Source: Polyangium sp. 15x6
GTDB taxonomy: Bacteria; Myxococcota_A; Polyangia; Polyangiales; Polyangiaceae
Assembly: GCF_029960785.1 (NCBI RefSeq)
Contig: NZ_JASBQE010000046.1
Location: 1 to 64,000 of the forward strand
Direction of reading: 5' to 3'
Length of the DNA stretch: 64,000 bases
The notes beneath the pieces are model-generated. The model worked only from the letters and a program-made list of their open reading frames with translations, was not told the DNA's origin and made no database searches. Positions 35,319 through 44,458 of this stretch are shown here, piece by piece. The position numbers were made by a program, and so were the translations under genes. Each line of letters opens with the position of its first letter. Positions within the stretch are counted from its first letter, which is position 1.

Positions 35319-35522
35319 CGCCCGTTCCCCTTCCTGCGCCCTCGCTAGCACTGCTTTTTTTCTCCCCTGGACCCGCCTCCAACCCGCCGGAAGATTTCCA
35401 TTCGCTTGGCGGACGATCGCAGAGCGGCCCTCGGGGAGCCCGGCCGAGCCCCTCCGTCGCGGGCACGGATCCGCGCAAAAAAGCACTTGTGTACGGTTGC
35501 CCTCTGGGCCATCTCTCGGATC

Positions 35523-35912
35523 ATGCAGCGCATCTTTCTGACGGCGGCGGCGCTCCTGGTGATGAACGGGTGCGGTAACGAGTGCAGTTTCAGGAAACAA
35601 TGCAATGGCAACGTCCTGGAGATCTGCGGCGAGGGGCCGGATCAGGTCGTCAACCGGAAGGTGCACGACACGCCTTGCGAAGCGCCCAACGAAATCTGCG
35701 TCGAGCCCACGGAGGACGAGGCTTACTGCGCGCGCGCGCCGCAAGCCTCGTGTGACGACACGTTCGACGAGTCGTGCGACGGGACGGTCCGGGTGACCTG
35801 CCGCCCGAAGCTCATTGCGCCCGAGGGAGTCCCCCGCTTCGTGGTGGCGGTCGACTGCGCGGACTCGGCCAAGACGTGCGTCGATGATGGCACGACGACA
35901 CGCTGCCAGTAA
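35523..35912 (+). CDS. Small Cys-rich lipoprotein with internal duplication
   Basis: 129 aa from ATG 35523. The signal ends ALLVMNGC (Cys17). The mature part carries 13 further cysteines and seems to contain two related halves: QCNGNVLEIC ... TPCEAPNEICVEPTEDEAYC and SCDGTVRVTC ... VDCADSAKTCVDDGTTTRC. Each half has a C-x-G-x4-C start and a C-x5-C-x(8-9)-C end, suggesting a duplicated disulfide module. The family is not recognised, but similar Cys patterns are frequent in myxobacterial surface lipoproteins. It is followed 51 bp later by a metal-exporter operon; any link is speculative. Confidence 0.72.
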   Translation: MQRIFLTAAALLVMNGCGNECSFRKQCNGNVLEICGEGPDQVVNRKVHDTPCEAPNEICVEPTEDEAYCARAPQASCDDTFDESCDGTVRVTCRPKLIAPEGVPRFVVAVDCADSAKTCVDDGTTTRCQ

Positions 35913-35963
35913 GGCATGACTTGACCCGGAGCCCGTCCCGCGCTGGGATGCAGGGGACCCACG

Positions 35964-37034
35964 ATGGCAACCCCTTCCTCCCTGCCTGCCGTGCTCTTCG
36001 CGCTCGCCGCGAACACGCTCGTGACGCTCCTCAAGTTCGTGGCCTTTTTCCTGTCCGGCTCGGGCGCGATGCTCTCCGAGGCCATCCACAGCGCCGCGGA
36101 CACGGGCAACCAGCTCTTGCTCTTCATCGGGCTGAAGCGCGGCTCGCGGCAAGGGGACGAAGAATTCCCTTATGGATACGGCGGCGAGCGCTTCGTGTTC
36201 GGCTTGCTCTCGGCCGCCGGCATCTTCTTCATCGGCTGCGGCGTCACCGTGTATCACGGCATCGAGGGGCTACGTCATCCGCACGCGACCTCGGTCAACG
36301 TGGTGACGTTCGTCGTCCTCGGCCTCTCGTTCCTCATCGAAGGAAGCGCGCTCGTCTTCGCCGCGCGGAGCATCGCCACGCAGCGCGGGAGCATGCCTTT
36401 CCTCCGGTATGTGCGCGAGAAAGCGGATCCGGCGTCGGTGGCCATCCTGCTCGAGGACGGCGCCGCCGTGCTGGGCCTGCTCCTCGCGGCGATCGGCATC
36501 GTGGCGTCGTATTACACGGGCAGCCCGGTCTGGGACGCGATCGCCTCCATCCTCGTCGGCTTGCTCCTCGGGTACGTCGCGATTCACCTCGTCACCCAGA
36601 ATCGTGAATTGCTGATCGGGATGGCCGTGCCCGACGGCGTGGAGGAGGCGTTCGTCCGGGTGCTACGCGAGCGGCCGAGTGTCCGCGGCGTGCGGGACGT
36701 GAAGAGCCGGCGGATCACGCCGGAGATCTACAAGCTCAAAGCCGAGGTCACGTTCGACGCTGCTTTCCTCGCGGCCCGGCTCGATCAGGCGCTGCCCGCG
36801 CAGCCCGGCGCGCTCTCGGGCGCGGAGCGCGAGAGGACGCTCCGGGTCGTGGCGGATGGTGCGCTCCGCGCCATCAGCAAGGAGATCGACGATATCGAGG
36901 TGGCCGTACGCGCCGTCATTCCGGAGGCGAGGCACATCGACATCGAGGTGGACCATCACATCGAGGAGCGGCTCGTCGATTCGATGCGCGAGCGAGCCTT
37001 GCCTGGAGCGACGAGCGCCGAGCTGGCGAGCTGA
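35964..37034 (+). CDS. Cation diffusion facilitator, SLC30A9-like
   Basis: 356 aa from ATG 35964. Six hydrophobic helices occupy the first 220 residues, then a cytoplasmic domain. TM2 has the CDF metal motif His42-x3-Asp46 (SEAIHSAAD). In TM5, where classical zinc CDFs have HxxxD, the sequence is LEDGAAVLG (Glu164-Asp165), as in the SLC30A9-like branch. The C-terminal part (REERPSV-type region to DIEVDHHIEERL) is longer than in YiiP-like proteins. It should move Zn or a related divalent ion, probably against protons, across the inner membrane. It is 11 bp upstream of a CadD-like gene, forming a likely metal-export operon. Confidence 0.87.
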   Translation: MATPSSLPAVLFALAANTLVTLLKFVAFFLSGSGAMLSEAIHSAADTGNQLLLFIGLKRGSRQGDEEFPYGYGGERFVFGLLSAAGIFFIGCGVTVYHGIEGLRHPHATSVNVVTFVVLGLSFLIEGSALVFAARSIATQRGSMPFLRYVREKADPASVAILLEDGAAVLGLLLAAIGIVASYYTGSPVWDAIASILVGLLLGYVAIHLVTQNRELLIGMAVPDGVEEAFVRVLRERPSVRGVRDVKSRRITPEIYKLKAEVTFDAAFLAARLDQALPAQPGALSGAERERTLRVVADGALRAISKEIDDIEVAVRAVIPEARHIDIEVDHHIEERLVDSMRERALPGATSAELAS

Positions 37035-37045
37035 TCGGCTCCCCC

Positions 37046-37648
37046 ATGGGTGACGTACTCTCGGCGCTGGGCGTGGCCGTCGTCGTCTTCGTTTCCACGA
37101 ACGTCGACGATCTCTTGCTGCTCGCGGCATTTTTCTCGGATCCGAGCTACGAGCCGCGGCACGTCGTCGCCGGCCAGTTTCTGGGCATCGCCGCCCTCGT
37201 TGCGGTGAGCGCCGCGTGCGCGCTCTTCGCGCTCGTCGTGCCCGAGGGCTTCATCGGGCTGCTCGGGCTCCTGCCGCTCGGGCTCGGCCTTCGTGGCCTG
37301 TGGGCCCTCTGGCGGGGCCAGGAAGACGCGGCTGCCTCGGAGCCCGAGCCGCGCCCCGGGATGGGGCGTTCCAAGGTGCTCGCCGTCGCCGGCGTCACGG
37401 TGGCGAATGGCGGGGACAACCTGGGCGTGTACATTCCCCTCTTTTCGAGCGCCCCGAAGCTCGTCCCGCTTTACGTGGGCGTGTTCGTGGTGATGACCGG
37501 GGTCTTTTGCGCCGTCGGCCATCAGCTCGTCCACAACGCGCTCCTGGGACATCGTATCCGACGCTGGGGCCGCGTGGCGTTGCCGTTCGTCCTGGTCGCG
37601 CTCGGGCTCTTGATCTTGTCCCGTTCGCTCGTGCTCGTCCGCGGGTGA
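37046..37648 (+). CDS. CadD-like cadmium/heavy-metal resistance transporter
   Basis: 200 aa from ATG 37046, 11 bp after the CDF gene. It has five to six predicted membrane helices. The family marks are the duplicated acidic motifs STNVDDLLLLAAFF in the first helix and VANGGDNLGVYIPLF in the fourth, as in CadD and other LysE-superfamily cadmium exporters. It probably exports cadmium or another soft metal. Pairing with a CDF protein supports a metal role. No metal-sensing regulator (ArsR or MerR type) is adjacent, so how expression is controlled is unclear. Confidence 0.85.
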   Translation: MGDVLSALGVAVVVFVSTNVDDLLLLAAFFSDPSYEPRHVVAGQFLGIAALVAVSAACALFALVVPEGFIGLLGLLPLGLGLRGLWALWRGQEDAAASEPEPRPGMGRSKVLAVAGVTVANGGDNLGVYIPLFSSAPKLVPLYVGVFVVMTGVFCAVGHQLVHNALLGHRIRRWGRVALPFVLVALGLLILSRSLVLVRG

Positions 37649-37712
37649 AGTCATGCCCCTTGTGCCGCTCTCGGGCAGCCCGATACGGTGGGATGCCTCG
37701 GAGGTACACGCC

Positions 37713-38105
37713 ATGACCGACATCATCTTCCCCGAACGAGCAAAAGAAGAGCTCCTCGCGCTCATGCACCAGTGGACGGCGGCCGTGGGCGCCAAGGACG
37801 CGGGGTATTTCGATCGGCACGTCGACGACAGCTGGGCGTACATCGATTCCACCGGCGCTCAACGCGGCAAAAAGGATTACTGGATGCTCATCCAGGACGT
37901 GACGTCGTATACCGAGGAGTTCCGGCGGTTCGACGTGCGCATCGTCGCCGAGCGCGTCGCGCTGATCACGGGGGTATACCTGGGGCGGGTGGAGCTGCGG
38001 GGTGGGGTGCGTCTGGAAAAACTCCTGGCGTTCAGCGCTGTATGGCAGCAGCGCGAGGGGGTCTGGAGAGCGCTCATGCATCACACGACGGACGCTCCAG
38101 GCTGA
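37713..38105 (+). CDS. NTF2-fold (SnoaL/DUF4440-like) protein
   Basis: 130 aa from ATG 37713, with GGAGG 9 bases upstream; ATG 37653 would add 20 residues with no support. The pattern (helical start EELLALMHQWTAAVGAKDAGYFDRHVDDSW, then strands FDVRIVAERVALITGVYLGRVEL and a terminal WRALMHHTTD) is that of the cone-shaped NTF2-like fold. Members include ketosteroid isomerase-like enzymes, SnoaL cyclases and many proteins of unknown role. The typical His-Asp pair cannot be assigned. It lies 64 bp after the CadD gene and 153 bp before an MFS exporter. Confidence 0.75.
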   Translation: MTDIIFPERAKEELLALMHQWTAAVGAKDAGYFDRHVDDSWAYIDSTGAQRGKKDYWMLIQDVTSYTEEFRRFDVRIVAERVALITGVYLGRVELRGGVRLEKLLAFSAVWQQREGVWRALMHHTTDAPG

Positions 38106-38258
38106 GCCCCATTCGGATGGGTCCGCCTTCTTCGCTTCCGCGCGGAGGCTGCTCGATGCGCTCGCAGGCCAGGAAAAACCAGCCTTGCGATGGGCGCCGG
38201 CCAGCGTTACGAGCCGCGTGCGGCGGCGCTGCTCCGGACATCGGAGGAGGGAAGAGGC

Positions 38259-39950
38259 ATGGCCCCCGAGCCGAAGGATTTCAACGCCGGGCGTGGCGGC
38301 GACGCGAACGGGCTGAGCGAGATTGCGGCCCGCTCCTCCCGGTCGATGCTCGTGCCGCTGGCGCTCGCGCAGTTCCTCGCGAGCTACGACGCCTCGAGCA
38401 TGAACGTCGCCATCAGCCGGATCACGGAGGACCTCGGGACGACGGTGACCGGTGTTCAGACGGTCATCACGCTCTTCACGTTGACCATGGCGGCGCTGAT
38501 GATCCCGGGGAGCAAGCTCAGCGATCTCTGGGGACGCAAGCGCTGCTTCAGGCTCGGGATAGCCATGTACGGCATAGGCGCGCTCGTCACGGCGCTCGCG
38601 CCCGCGCTGGCGGTCATGATCGCCGGCTTTTCGCTGCTGGAAGGAATCGGCTCGGCGCTCATGATTCCTCCGATTTACATCTTGATCACGGTCTCGTTCG
38701 CCGACCCGGTTTCGCGCGCGAAGGGGTTCGCGCTGGTCAGCGCCGCGGGAGGGCTCGGCTCGGCCAGCGGGCCGCTCATCGGCGGGTTCCTCACGACGAC
38801 GATCTCCTGGCGCGCCTCGTTCCTCGCCGAGGCATTGGTCACCCTCGTGATCCTCTACTCGAGTCGCCGGATCGTCGAGCCCAAAGCCGACGTTCCGAAA
38901 CGCGAGTTCGACCTCGTGGGCGCGGTGCTGTCCGCCGCCGGCCTCGCCCTCACCGTCGTCGGCATTCTCCAGGCCGGAACGTACGGCTGGCTCCGCGCTC
39001 GCAAGGATTTCGTGATCGGCGATGCCGTGGTCCTCGAGCGAGGAGACCTCTCGCCGGTCGTCCTGTTCACGACGATGGGCATCGCGCTGCTCGCGCTCTT
39101 CTTCTTGCATGTGCGGCGCCGGGAGCGCGCGGGCAGAGCACCGCTCCTGTCGACGAGGCTGTTCGAGAGCCGGACCGTGAATTTGGGGCTCGTCACGCAG
39201 AACGTGCAATGGTTCATGATGATCGGCACGTTCTTCGTCGTTTCCGTCTTCTTGCAGGTCAGCCGGGGGTACGACGCCATTCGAACCGGCGTCCTCGTGA
39301 CGCCCGCGACGCTCGGAATCCTGATTGCATCCACGCGAATGGAAAGGATGACACGAACGTACCCCCAGCGCTCGATCATTCGCGCTGGATTCGTGACGGC
39401 TCTTTCGGGCATCGCGCTCTTGCTCTTGCTCGTCGACGCTACATCCAGCGTCCTCACCTTCATCCCCGGGCTCTTTTTGATCGGGTTTGGCGCGGGTATC
39501 ATGCTCACGGCCTCGGTCAACATCGTGCAGTCGAGCGTACCGGACGAGGACCAGGCCGAGATCTCCGGCATCTCGCGCAGCGTATCGAATCTAGGTTCAT
39601 CGCTCGGCACCGCGATCGCAGGCGCGGTGCTGATCTCGGCCCTCCATGCCGGGATTGCCTCCCGCGTCGCCGAGAGCACGGTCCTGTCCGCAGGCGAGAA
39701 GCAGCGGCTGTCCGCAGCGCTCGAACACAGCGTCAGCGCCGTGAGCGACACGGTGGTCCGCGAGGCCCTGCAGGGCAAACCCCAGGCCGTCGTGGAGGAT
39801 GTGACGAGGATCAACGCAGAAGCCCGGGACCGAGCGATTGGCCTGGCATTGGCAGCGGTGGGCCTGTTCGGCTTGATTGGCCTCGCCGCAGCGATGTTTC
39901 TCCCGGCGAACGCCGGGTGCCCTCGGCCCGGGCATGCCTCGACGAAATGA
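38259..39950 (+). CDS. MFS exporter, DHA2 (EmrB/QacA) family
   Basis: 563 aa from ATG 38259, with GGAGGAGGGAAGAGG directly upstream. About 14 membrane helices are visible, the hallmark length of DHA2 transporters. Motif A is GSKLSDLWGRKRCFRLG. The SYDASSMNVAISRIT segment opens helix 1, and GLGSASGPLIGGFLTTTISWR resembles motif C. A charged insertion of about 70 residues between helices 13 and 14 (SAGEKQRLSAALEHS to INAEARDRA) is common in the QacA/EmrB group. It should export amphipathic drugs or a secondary metabolite. There is no adjacent regulator; an NTF2-fold gene lies upstream and a DUF1269 gene downstream, 47 bp away. Confidence 0.9.
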   Translation: MAPEPKDFNAGRGGDANGLSEIAARSSRSMLVPLALAQFLASYDASSMNVAISRITEDLGTTVTGVQTVITLFTLTMAALMIPGSKLSDLWGRKRCFRLGIAMYGIGALVTALAPALAVMIAGFSLLEGIGSALMIPPIYILITVSFADPVSRAKGFALVSAAGGLGSASGPLIGGFLTTTISWRASFLAEALVTLVILYSSRRIVEPKADVPKREFDLVGAVLSAAGLALTVVGILQAGTYGWLRARKDFVIGDAVVLERGDLSPVVLFTTMGIALLALFFLHVRRRERAGRAPLLSTRLFESRTVNLGLVTQNVQWFMMIGTFFVVSVFLQVSRGYDAIRTGVLVTPATLGILIASTRMERMTRTYPQRSIIRAGFVTALSGIALLLLLVDATSSVLTFIPGLFLIGFGAGIMLTASVNIVQSSVPDEDQAEISGISRSVSNLGSSLGTAIAGAVLISALHAGIASRVAESTVLSAGEKQRLSAALEHSVSAVSDTVVREALQGKPQAVVEDVTRINAEARDRAIGLALAAVGLFGLIGLAAAMFLPANAGCPRPGHASTK

Positions 39951-39997
39951 AGCTCCGGCACGGCCGTTGCTTGGGCGGACCTCGAAAGGAGCACGTC

Positions 39998-40495
39998 ATG
40001 AGTGATCTGGTCGTCATCGCATACCCGGACGAACACCGCGCGGCCGAAGTCATGCTGGCCATCGACCGAATGAGCAGCGAGAACCTCGTCGATCTCGAGG
40101 ACGCCTGCTATGTGACCAAGAATCCGGATGGAAAGGTCCGGCTCCACCAGAGCAAGGATCTCACGACCGCCGGCGCGCTGTCGGGCGGATTGTGGGGGAT
40201 GTTGATCGGCCTGTTTTTCCTCGCCCCCGTGTTCGGCCTGGCCGTCGGAGCGGCGACCGGAGCGCTCACGGGCAAAGCATCGGACTACGGGATCGACGAT
40301 GCTTTCATGAAGCGGCTCGCCGAGCAGATGAAACCAGGAAGCTCGGCGATCTTCACGCTCACCCGCAAGGTCACGGCCGACAAGGTCATCCCCGAGCTCG
40401 CCAAGTACGGCGGGACGGTCCTGCAAACCTCGCTCTCCAAGGACGCAGAAGAGAAGCTCGAGGCGGCGCTCGAGCAGGGCCAGAAGGCCGCATGA
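39998..40495 (+). CDS. DUF1269 membrane-associated protein
   Basis: 165 aa from ATG 39998, with AAAGGAG 8 bases upstream. The N-terminal ferredoxin-like fold (LVVIAYPDEHRAAEVMLAIDRM) is followed by a glycine-zipper helix hairpin (GALSGGLWGMLIGLFFLAPVFG, then AVGAATGALTGKASD in parts). The end has an AIFTLTRKVTADKVI strand and a coiled tail. This matches DUF1269 proteins, small stress-linked membrane proteins of unknown function in many proteobacteria. It follows the MFS exporter by 47 bp on the same strand and may share its transcript. It ends 30 bp from the convergent glycosidase gene. Confidence 0.85.
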   Translation: MSDLVVIAYPDEHRAAEVMLAIDRMSSENLVDLEDACYVTKNPDGKVRLHQSKDLTTAGALSGGLWGMLIGLFFLAPVFGLAVGAATGALTGKASDYGIDDAFMKRLAEQMKPGSSAIFTLTRKVTADKVIPELAKYGGTVLQTSLSKDAEEKLEAALEQGQKAA

Positions 40496-40525
40496 CCGCG
40501 CGCCGCCCCGGCGTGTAGGAATCCA

Positions 40526-42619
40526 TCAAGCTGCCTTCCGGAGCGCCTCCCTCTCGGCCAGCCAATCACGAAGCACGTCGATGCGCGTCCGAGCGTCCGG
40601 ACGCTCCGCGTGTACATCGGCAGGCTCCCATCGCCCCGGGACACGGCGAAGCGAGAGCGAAGCGATGCTGTCCGGCAGGAAGGGCGCCGATGTCAGCTCG
40701 TCGCCCTTCGGCTCGAGGCCCAAAAGCACGCGGATGGCGAGCAGGGGCGCTCCGGAGGCCCAGGCCTGCGGGCTCGACGCCGTGGGATACTCGACGGGGA
40801 AGCCGGTCCTTTGACGCTCGTACCCGGCGAAGACCTCGGGCAGGCGCCATCGGAAAAACCTCGCAGCGTCGAAGAGAGCCGCACAGATGCGGCCGGCTTC
40901 CTCGCGATAACCATGACGCGCCAGGCCCGCGGCGATGATGGCGTTGTCGTGGGGCCAGACCGTACCGTTGTGGTATTCGATGGGGTTGTACCCTGTTTCG
41001 CCGTCGGCCATGGTCCGGACACCCCAGCCGGAAAAGAGCGCCGGGCCCATGAGGTGGCGGACGATCGGCTCGACCTTGTCGTCCTCGACGATCCCGCTCC
41101 ACAAGAGATGTCCGATGTTCGAGGTGAGACTGTCGACCTTCCGCTTTCGCCCATCGAGCGCGAGCGCGAAGAAGCTTCGCTCCGGAATCCAGAAATCTCG
41201 ATTGAATCGCGCCTTGAGGTCGGCCGCCTCGCTCTCCAATCGCTCGGCGAGGGCTGCGTCGCGGAAGATCGATCGTGCGAGCCGCGCACACCGGATCTTG
41301 GCGTCGTACGCGTACCCCTGGAGCTCGCAGGTCGCGCGCGGCCCCTCTGCGAGCGTGCCGTCCGCGAACAGGATCGAGTTCCAGGAATCCTTCCAGCACT
41401 GGTTCTCGAGGCCGGTATCGGCCCTTCGCTCGTATTCGATGTACCCGTCTCCGTCGCGGTCGCCATACCGGTCGATCCAGTCGAGCGCGGCGCGCGCGAC
41501 CTTCTCCAGCCGGCGTACGAGCGCCGCGTCGCCGGTCCATCGCTCGTATTCGTCGAGCAGGATCAGGAAGAGCGGCGTCGCGTCGGCGGTGCCGTAATAG
41601 GGCGACTGCGGTCGCTCGCCGAAGACGGTGAGCTCCCCGAAGCGCAATTCGTGCAGGATCTTCCCCGGCTCCTCGTCGCGGAAATCGTCGCATTCGCGGC
41701 CCTGCCGCCCGCCGAGCACGACGAGCGAGGTCGCGGCGAGCTCGGGGATGAACGGTAGCGCTTGATAACTGGTGATCAGGCTGTCGCGGCCGAAGAGCGC
41801 CATGAACCAGGGCAACCCTGCGGCGGGAAGCGCGTATTGCGGGAAGATGTCGGGGTAGGGGTAGAAGCGAAGCGCCGCGAGGTCGACGATGCTCCGCATG
41901 TATACCTGCTGGATGATGGGGGGATCGCTGCTCACGAGCGGCACGCTGCCCAGCCATCGCGACATGTCTTCGCGCCGGTCTGGCCTGAGCCATTGCTGCG
42001 GCTTCGAAGGATCGACCTCCGTGACGTGGCCGGAGACCGGGCGTACGGACATGGTCGTCGTCCACGTGGATTTCGGTGGCATCGCGAGCTCGAAGACGAA
42101 GCCTTCGTCGCTCACCTCGGCGGGCTGGCTCGAGCCGATGAGGGTTTGCCGTACGAAGCCCTCCCGCCGGTAGCCGAGCAGGAGCTCGTTTCCCCGTACC
42201 TCGCGGTACAGCTCCCCCTTCTTGGCGAGCGCGTCCTTGACCTCGAACAGGTCGGCGAAATCGGCCGCGGCGTCGATGTGGAGCTTCATCTCGATCGGCT
42301 TCATGGAATGGTTGATGACCTCGATGTCCTCCCGGAAGCCTTCGCCTGCATGACGGCGCCGGATGATCGAGACATAGGGATTCTCATAGATGCTCCCTGT
42401 GCGAGGGAACAGGAAAAACTGGGCAAAGTAATACTCCACGCTGTCCGCCGTGAGCACGTCGGGGTGCTTTCCATCCACGCGTAGGATCCAGCGCGAGAGG
42501 TGGCGCGTGTCCTTGTAGAATAGCCCGTGCGGCTGATCCGGCGTGGCTTCGATGTCTCCCGTTCGACTGGACGTGACGAACGTCGATCCATCGAGGATGC
42601 TGATCATGATCTCGGCCAT
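40526..42619 (-). CDS. Glycogen-debranching-like amylo-alpha-1,6-glucosidase family protein
   Basis: 697 aa from ATG 42619, with AAGGGAG upstream. The N-terminal about 220 residues form a beta-rich GDE_N-type domain (FYKDTRHLSRWILRVDG, SMKPIEMKLHIDAAADFADLFEVK). The C-terminal part is an (alpha/alpha)6 barrel of the debranching or GH63-like type, with LPWFMALFGRDSLITSYQAL, DGDGYIEYERR, LENQCWKDSWNS and EYHNGTVWPHDNAIIAAGL. These are the usual active-site segments. It may act on short alpha-glucans or sucrose/trehalose-like compounds; the family is poorly characterised. It has no signal peptide, so it is cytoplasmic. It is monocistronic, with a 766-bp gap upstream. Confidence 0.87.
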   Translation of the reverse strand: MAEIMISILDGSTFVTSSRTGDIEATPDQPHGLFYKDTRHLSRWILRVDGKHPDVLTADSVEYYFAQFFLFPRTGSIYENPYVSIIRRRHAGEGFREDIEVINHSMKPIEMKLHIDAAADFADLFEVKDALAKKGELYREVRGNELLLGYRREGFVRQTLIGSSQPAEVSDEGFVFELAMPPKSTWTTTMSVRPVSGHVTEVDPSKPQQWLRPDRREDMSRWLGSVPLVSSDPPIIQQVYMRSIVDLAALRFYPYPDIFPQYALPAAGLPWFMALFGRDSLITSYQALPFIPELAATSLVVLGGRQGRECDDFRDEEPGKILHELRFGELTVFGERPQSPYYGTADATPLFLILLDEYERWTGDAALVRRLEKVARAALDWIDRYGDRDGDGYIEYERRADTGLENQCWKDSWNSILFADGTLAEGPRATCELQGYAYDAKIRCARLARSIFRDAALAERLESEAADLKARFNRDFWIPERSFFALALDGRKRKVDSLTSNIGHLLWSGIVEDDKVEPIVRHLMGPALFSGWGVRTMADGETGYNPIEYHNGTVWPHDNAIIAAGLARHGYREEAGRICAALFDAARFFRWRLPEVFAGYERQRTGFPVEYPTASSPQAWASGAPLLAIRVLLGLEPKGDELTSAPFLPDSIASLSLRRVPGRWEPADVHAERPDARTRIDVLRDWLAEREALRKAA

Positions 42620-43385
42620 GACGAACTCCCTTGGCGTTCCGGTTTTTCGCAGACGTACTTGATGCGCGTCGGCGAGCGCCGCAAGGCGCCATGATCCGGC
42701 GAAGGCGCTCTGACGGAGACGGGAGCAAACGCGGAAAGGAGAGCGAGGCGGGTTGTCCGACCAGACCTCGTCACGGCGGACTCGGGCGCGACCACGAGCG
42801 TGCTCGACGTGCGCAGGAGATTCGTAGGGTTACTCATTGCAACGGAGCGCCTGGGGCTCTCCTGCATGGATCATCGCCGAGGGATGACCCAAGAAGGGTA
42901 TTTCACGCTCGAGCGGCGACCGGGCAGGCGACATCTTGCTGGTAGACTCCACGACCTTCACCACGCTGCTCGGGGGTGACGAGAGCCTGGTGCATTTCTG
43001 GAGGCACCTCGCAACCAGGTGAAGCATCGTCGCAGGACGCGGCGGAGACCGGTCGCGCAGGCGAGCCGCATCTCGCGCACGACCTCCGGTACGCGCGCGC
43101 CGCGCCGCTCGGGGCCGAGGTCCACGCCGCCCCGCTCCCGCCTTCGCCACTGACGCCCCGCGCAACGTTCGCCGTTCGGTTAATCAAAATGTTTTACCAT
43201 CAATGCCGTCGCGACGGTCGAACCTTTCATGTACCGTACGTTCCGACGATGGGGTGTTGCGGGGAGACAGACGCGAAGCTGCGCGGGATCGCGGCCTCCG
43301 GGGAGCGGAACCATGCTCCGGCGAGGGCCTCGCGCCGCGGGGCCCGCCGTCACGACCCGCCACCGCTTCCAAGGGGGAGAGGTCA
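42620..43385. other. 766-bp gap between divergent genes, no convincing gene
   Basis: Open frames occur on both strands (for example 42830-43187 minus, 42976-43389 plus), but they are Arg/Pro/Ala-rich, lack ribosome sites and have no recognisable domains. It should contain the promoters of the debranching gene (minus) and of the operon starting at 43386. A short AT-rich pocket at 43172-43205, unusual for this DNA, is the most likely place for the latter. GGGGGAGAGG just before 43386 is its ribosome site. Confidence 0.5.
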
Positions 43386-44450
43386 ATGACCTGCAGCCGC
43401 AATCGCGTGTTCCCGTGCATCGTGGCCGCCCTGCTCGTGAGCGCTGGGGCGCCCGCGATCGCCGGGGAACGAGCGCAGGGCACGCCCTCCGCGCAGGACC
43501 TCTACGTGTCGGCGCAGAGGCTCTTCGATCGCGGCAACTTCGCCGAGGCGCTCGTCGGCTTTCGCCACGCTCATAACGCGTCGGGCAGCCCGAACGCGCG
43601 CATCATGATCGGCAATTGCCTCGTCGCCCTCGGGAGGACGGCCGAGGCCTACGAGGAGATGGCCGCGACGCTGCGCGAGGCCGGCAAGCGCGCGGAGACC
43701 GAGCCGAAATATGCACCGACACGCGACGCCGCCGCGAAGCATCTCGCGCTCCTCGAGTCGAAGGTGGGAAAGCTCGTCGTCGAGGTCGCGGATCCCGCGG
43801 GCGTCGAGGTGACGGTCAATGGATCACGCGTGCCGCCGGAAAAGCTTGGCGTCCCTTTCGCGGTGGACCCCGGGACGGTCGTCGTCGCGGCGACGCGCGC
43901 GGACGGGCACGCCGTGCGCCGGGAGCAGACCGTCGAGGCGGGCGCGAGTGAACGCGTTTCGCTGATGTTCCCGGAAACCGGGCCCAAGAAGGTCGAGGCG
44001 ACGGCGCCCGTGCGCGTGGAGGGCGCGAAGCCGCCGGGCAGCGACGAGCTTCGGACGGGCGGCGCGGTGCGGACGGCGGGGTTCGTCGTCGCGGGCATCG
44101 GCGTCGCGGGGATGGCGGTCTTCGGCGTCACGGGGCTCATGGCCCGGAGCCGGTTCGCGACGCTCGAAGAAGAGTGCCACGCGGCGCGCTGTACCGATCT
44201 GAAATACGCCGACGTCGTCGACAGCGGCATGGCGTTGACGACGGCCGCCAATACCGGCCTCGCCATCGGCGCGGCGGGGATCGTCGGTGGGGGGCTCATG
44301 ATCTTGCTCGGCGGGCCGCCCTTCGGTCGCCCTTCTGCGCGCTCGGTTCCTTTGGGCACGAACTTCGTGTCGCCCGAAAGCCCCGTCGTGGGCGCGGGTT
44401 TTACGGTGTCGCCGGGGGGCGCGGGCGTTCACTGCACGGTCGTTTTTTAG
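43386..44450 (+). CDS. TPR/PEGA-like exported membrane protein
   Basis: 354 aa from ATG 43386, with GGGGGAGAGG upstream. A signal peptide (to about 27, APAIAG) is followed by TPR helices (LYVSAQRLFDRGNFAEALVGFRHAH in parts, AYEEMAATLREAGKRA), a PEGA-like beta domain (KLVVEVADPAGVEVTVNG ... VDPGTVVVAATRADGH), a spacer and two C-terminal hydrophobic helices (GFVVAGIGVAGMAVFGVTGL and GLAIGAAGIVGGGLMILLG). It shares its plan with the protein at 17205. Here it heads an operon: 8 bp to the CBM3 lipoprotein, then 10 bp to a Ser/Thr kinase. A role in sensing or assembling surface components is possible, but not shown. Confidence 0.8.
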   Translation: MTCSRNRVFPCIVAALLVSAGAPAIAGERAQGTPSAQDLYVSAQRLFDRGNFAEALVGFRHAHNASGSPNARIMIGNCLVALGRTAEAYEEMAATLREAGKRAETEPKYAPTRDAAAKHLALLESKVGKLVVEVADPAGVEVTVNGSRVPPEKLGVPFAVDPGTVVVAATRADGHAVRREQTVEAGASERVSLMFPETGPKKVEATAPVRVEGAKPPGSDELRTGGAVRTAGFVVAGIGVAGMAVFGVTGLMARSRFATLEEECHAARCTDLKYADVVDSGMALTTAANTGLAIGAAGIVGGGLMILLGGPPFGRPSARSVPLGTNFVSPESPVVGAGFTVSPGGAGVHCTVVF

Positions 44451-44458
44451 GAGGGGGC

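Noticed and set aside
42830-43187. Small open frames on the minus strand in the gap before the CBM3 operon
   Set aside because: Overlapping in two frames, low complexity, no ribosome site, no recognisable domain.
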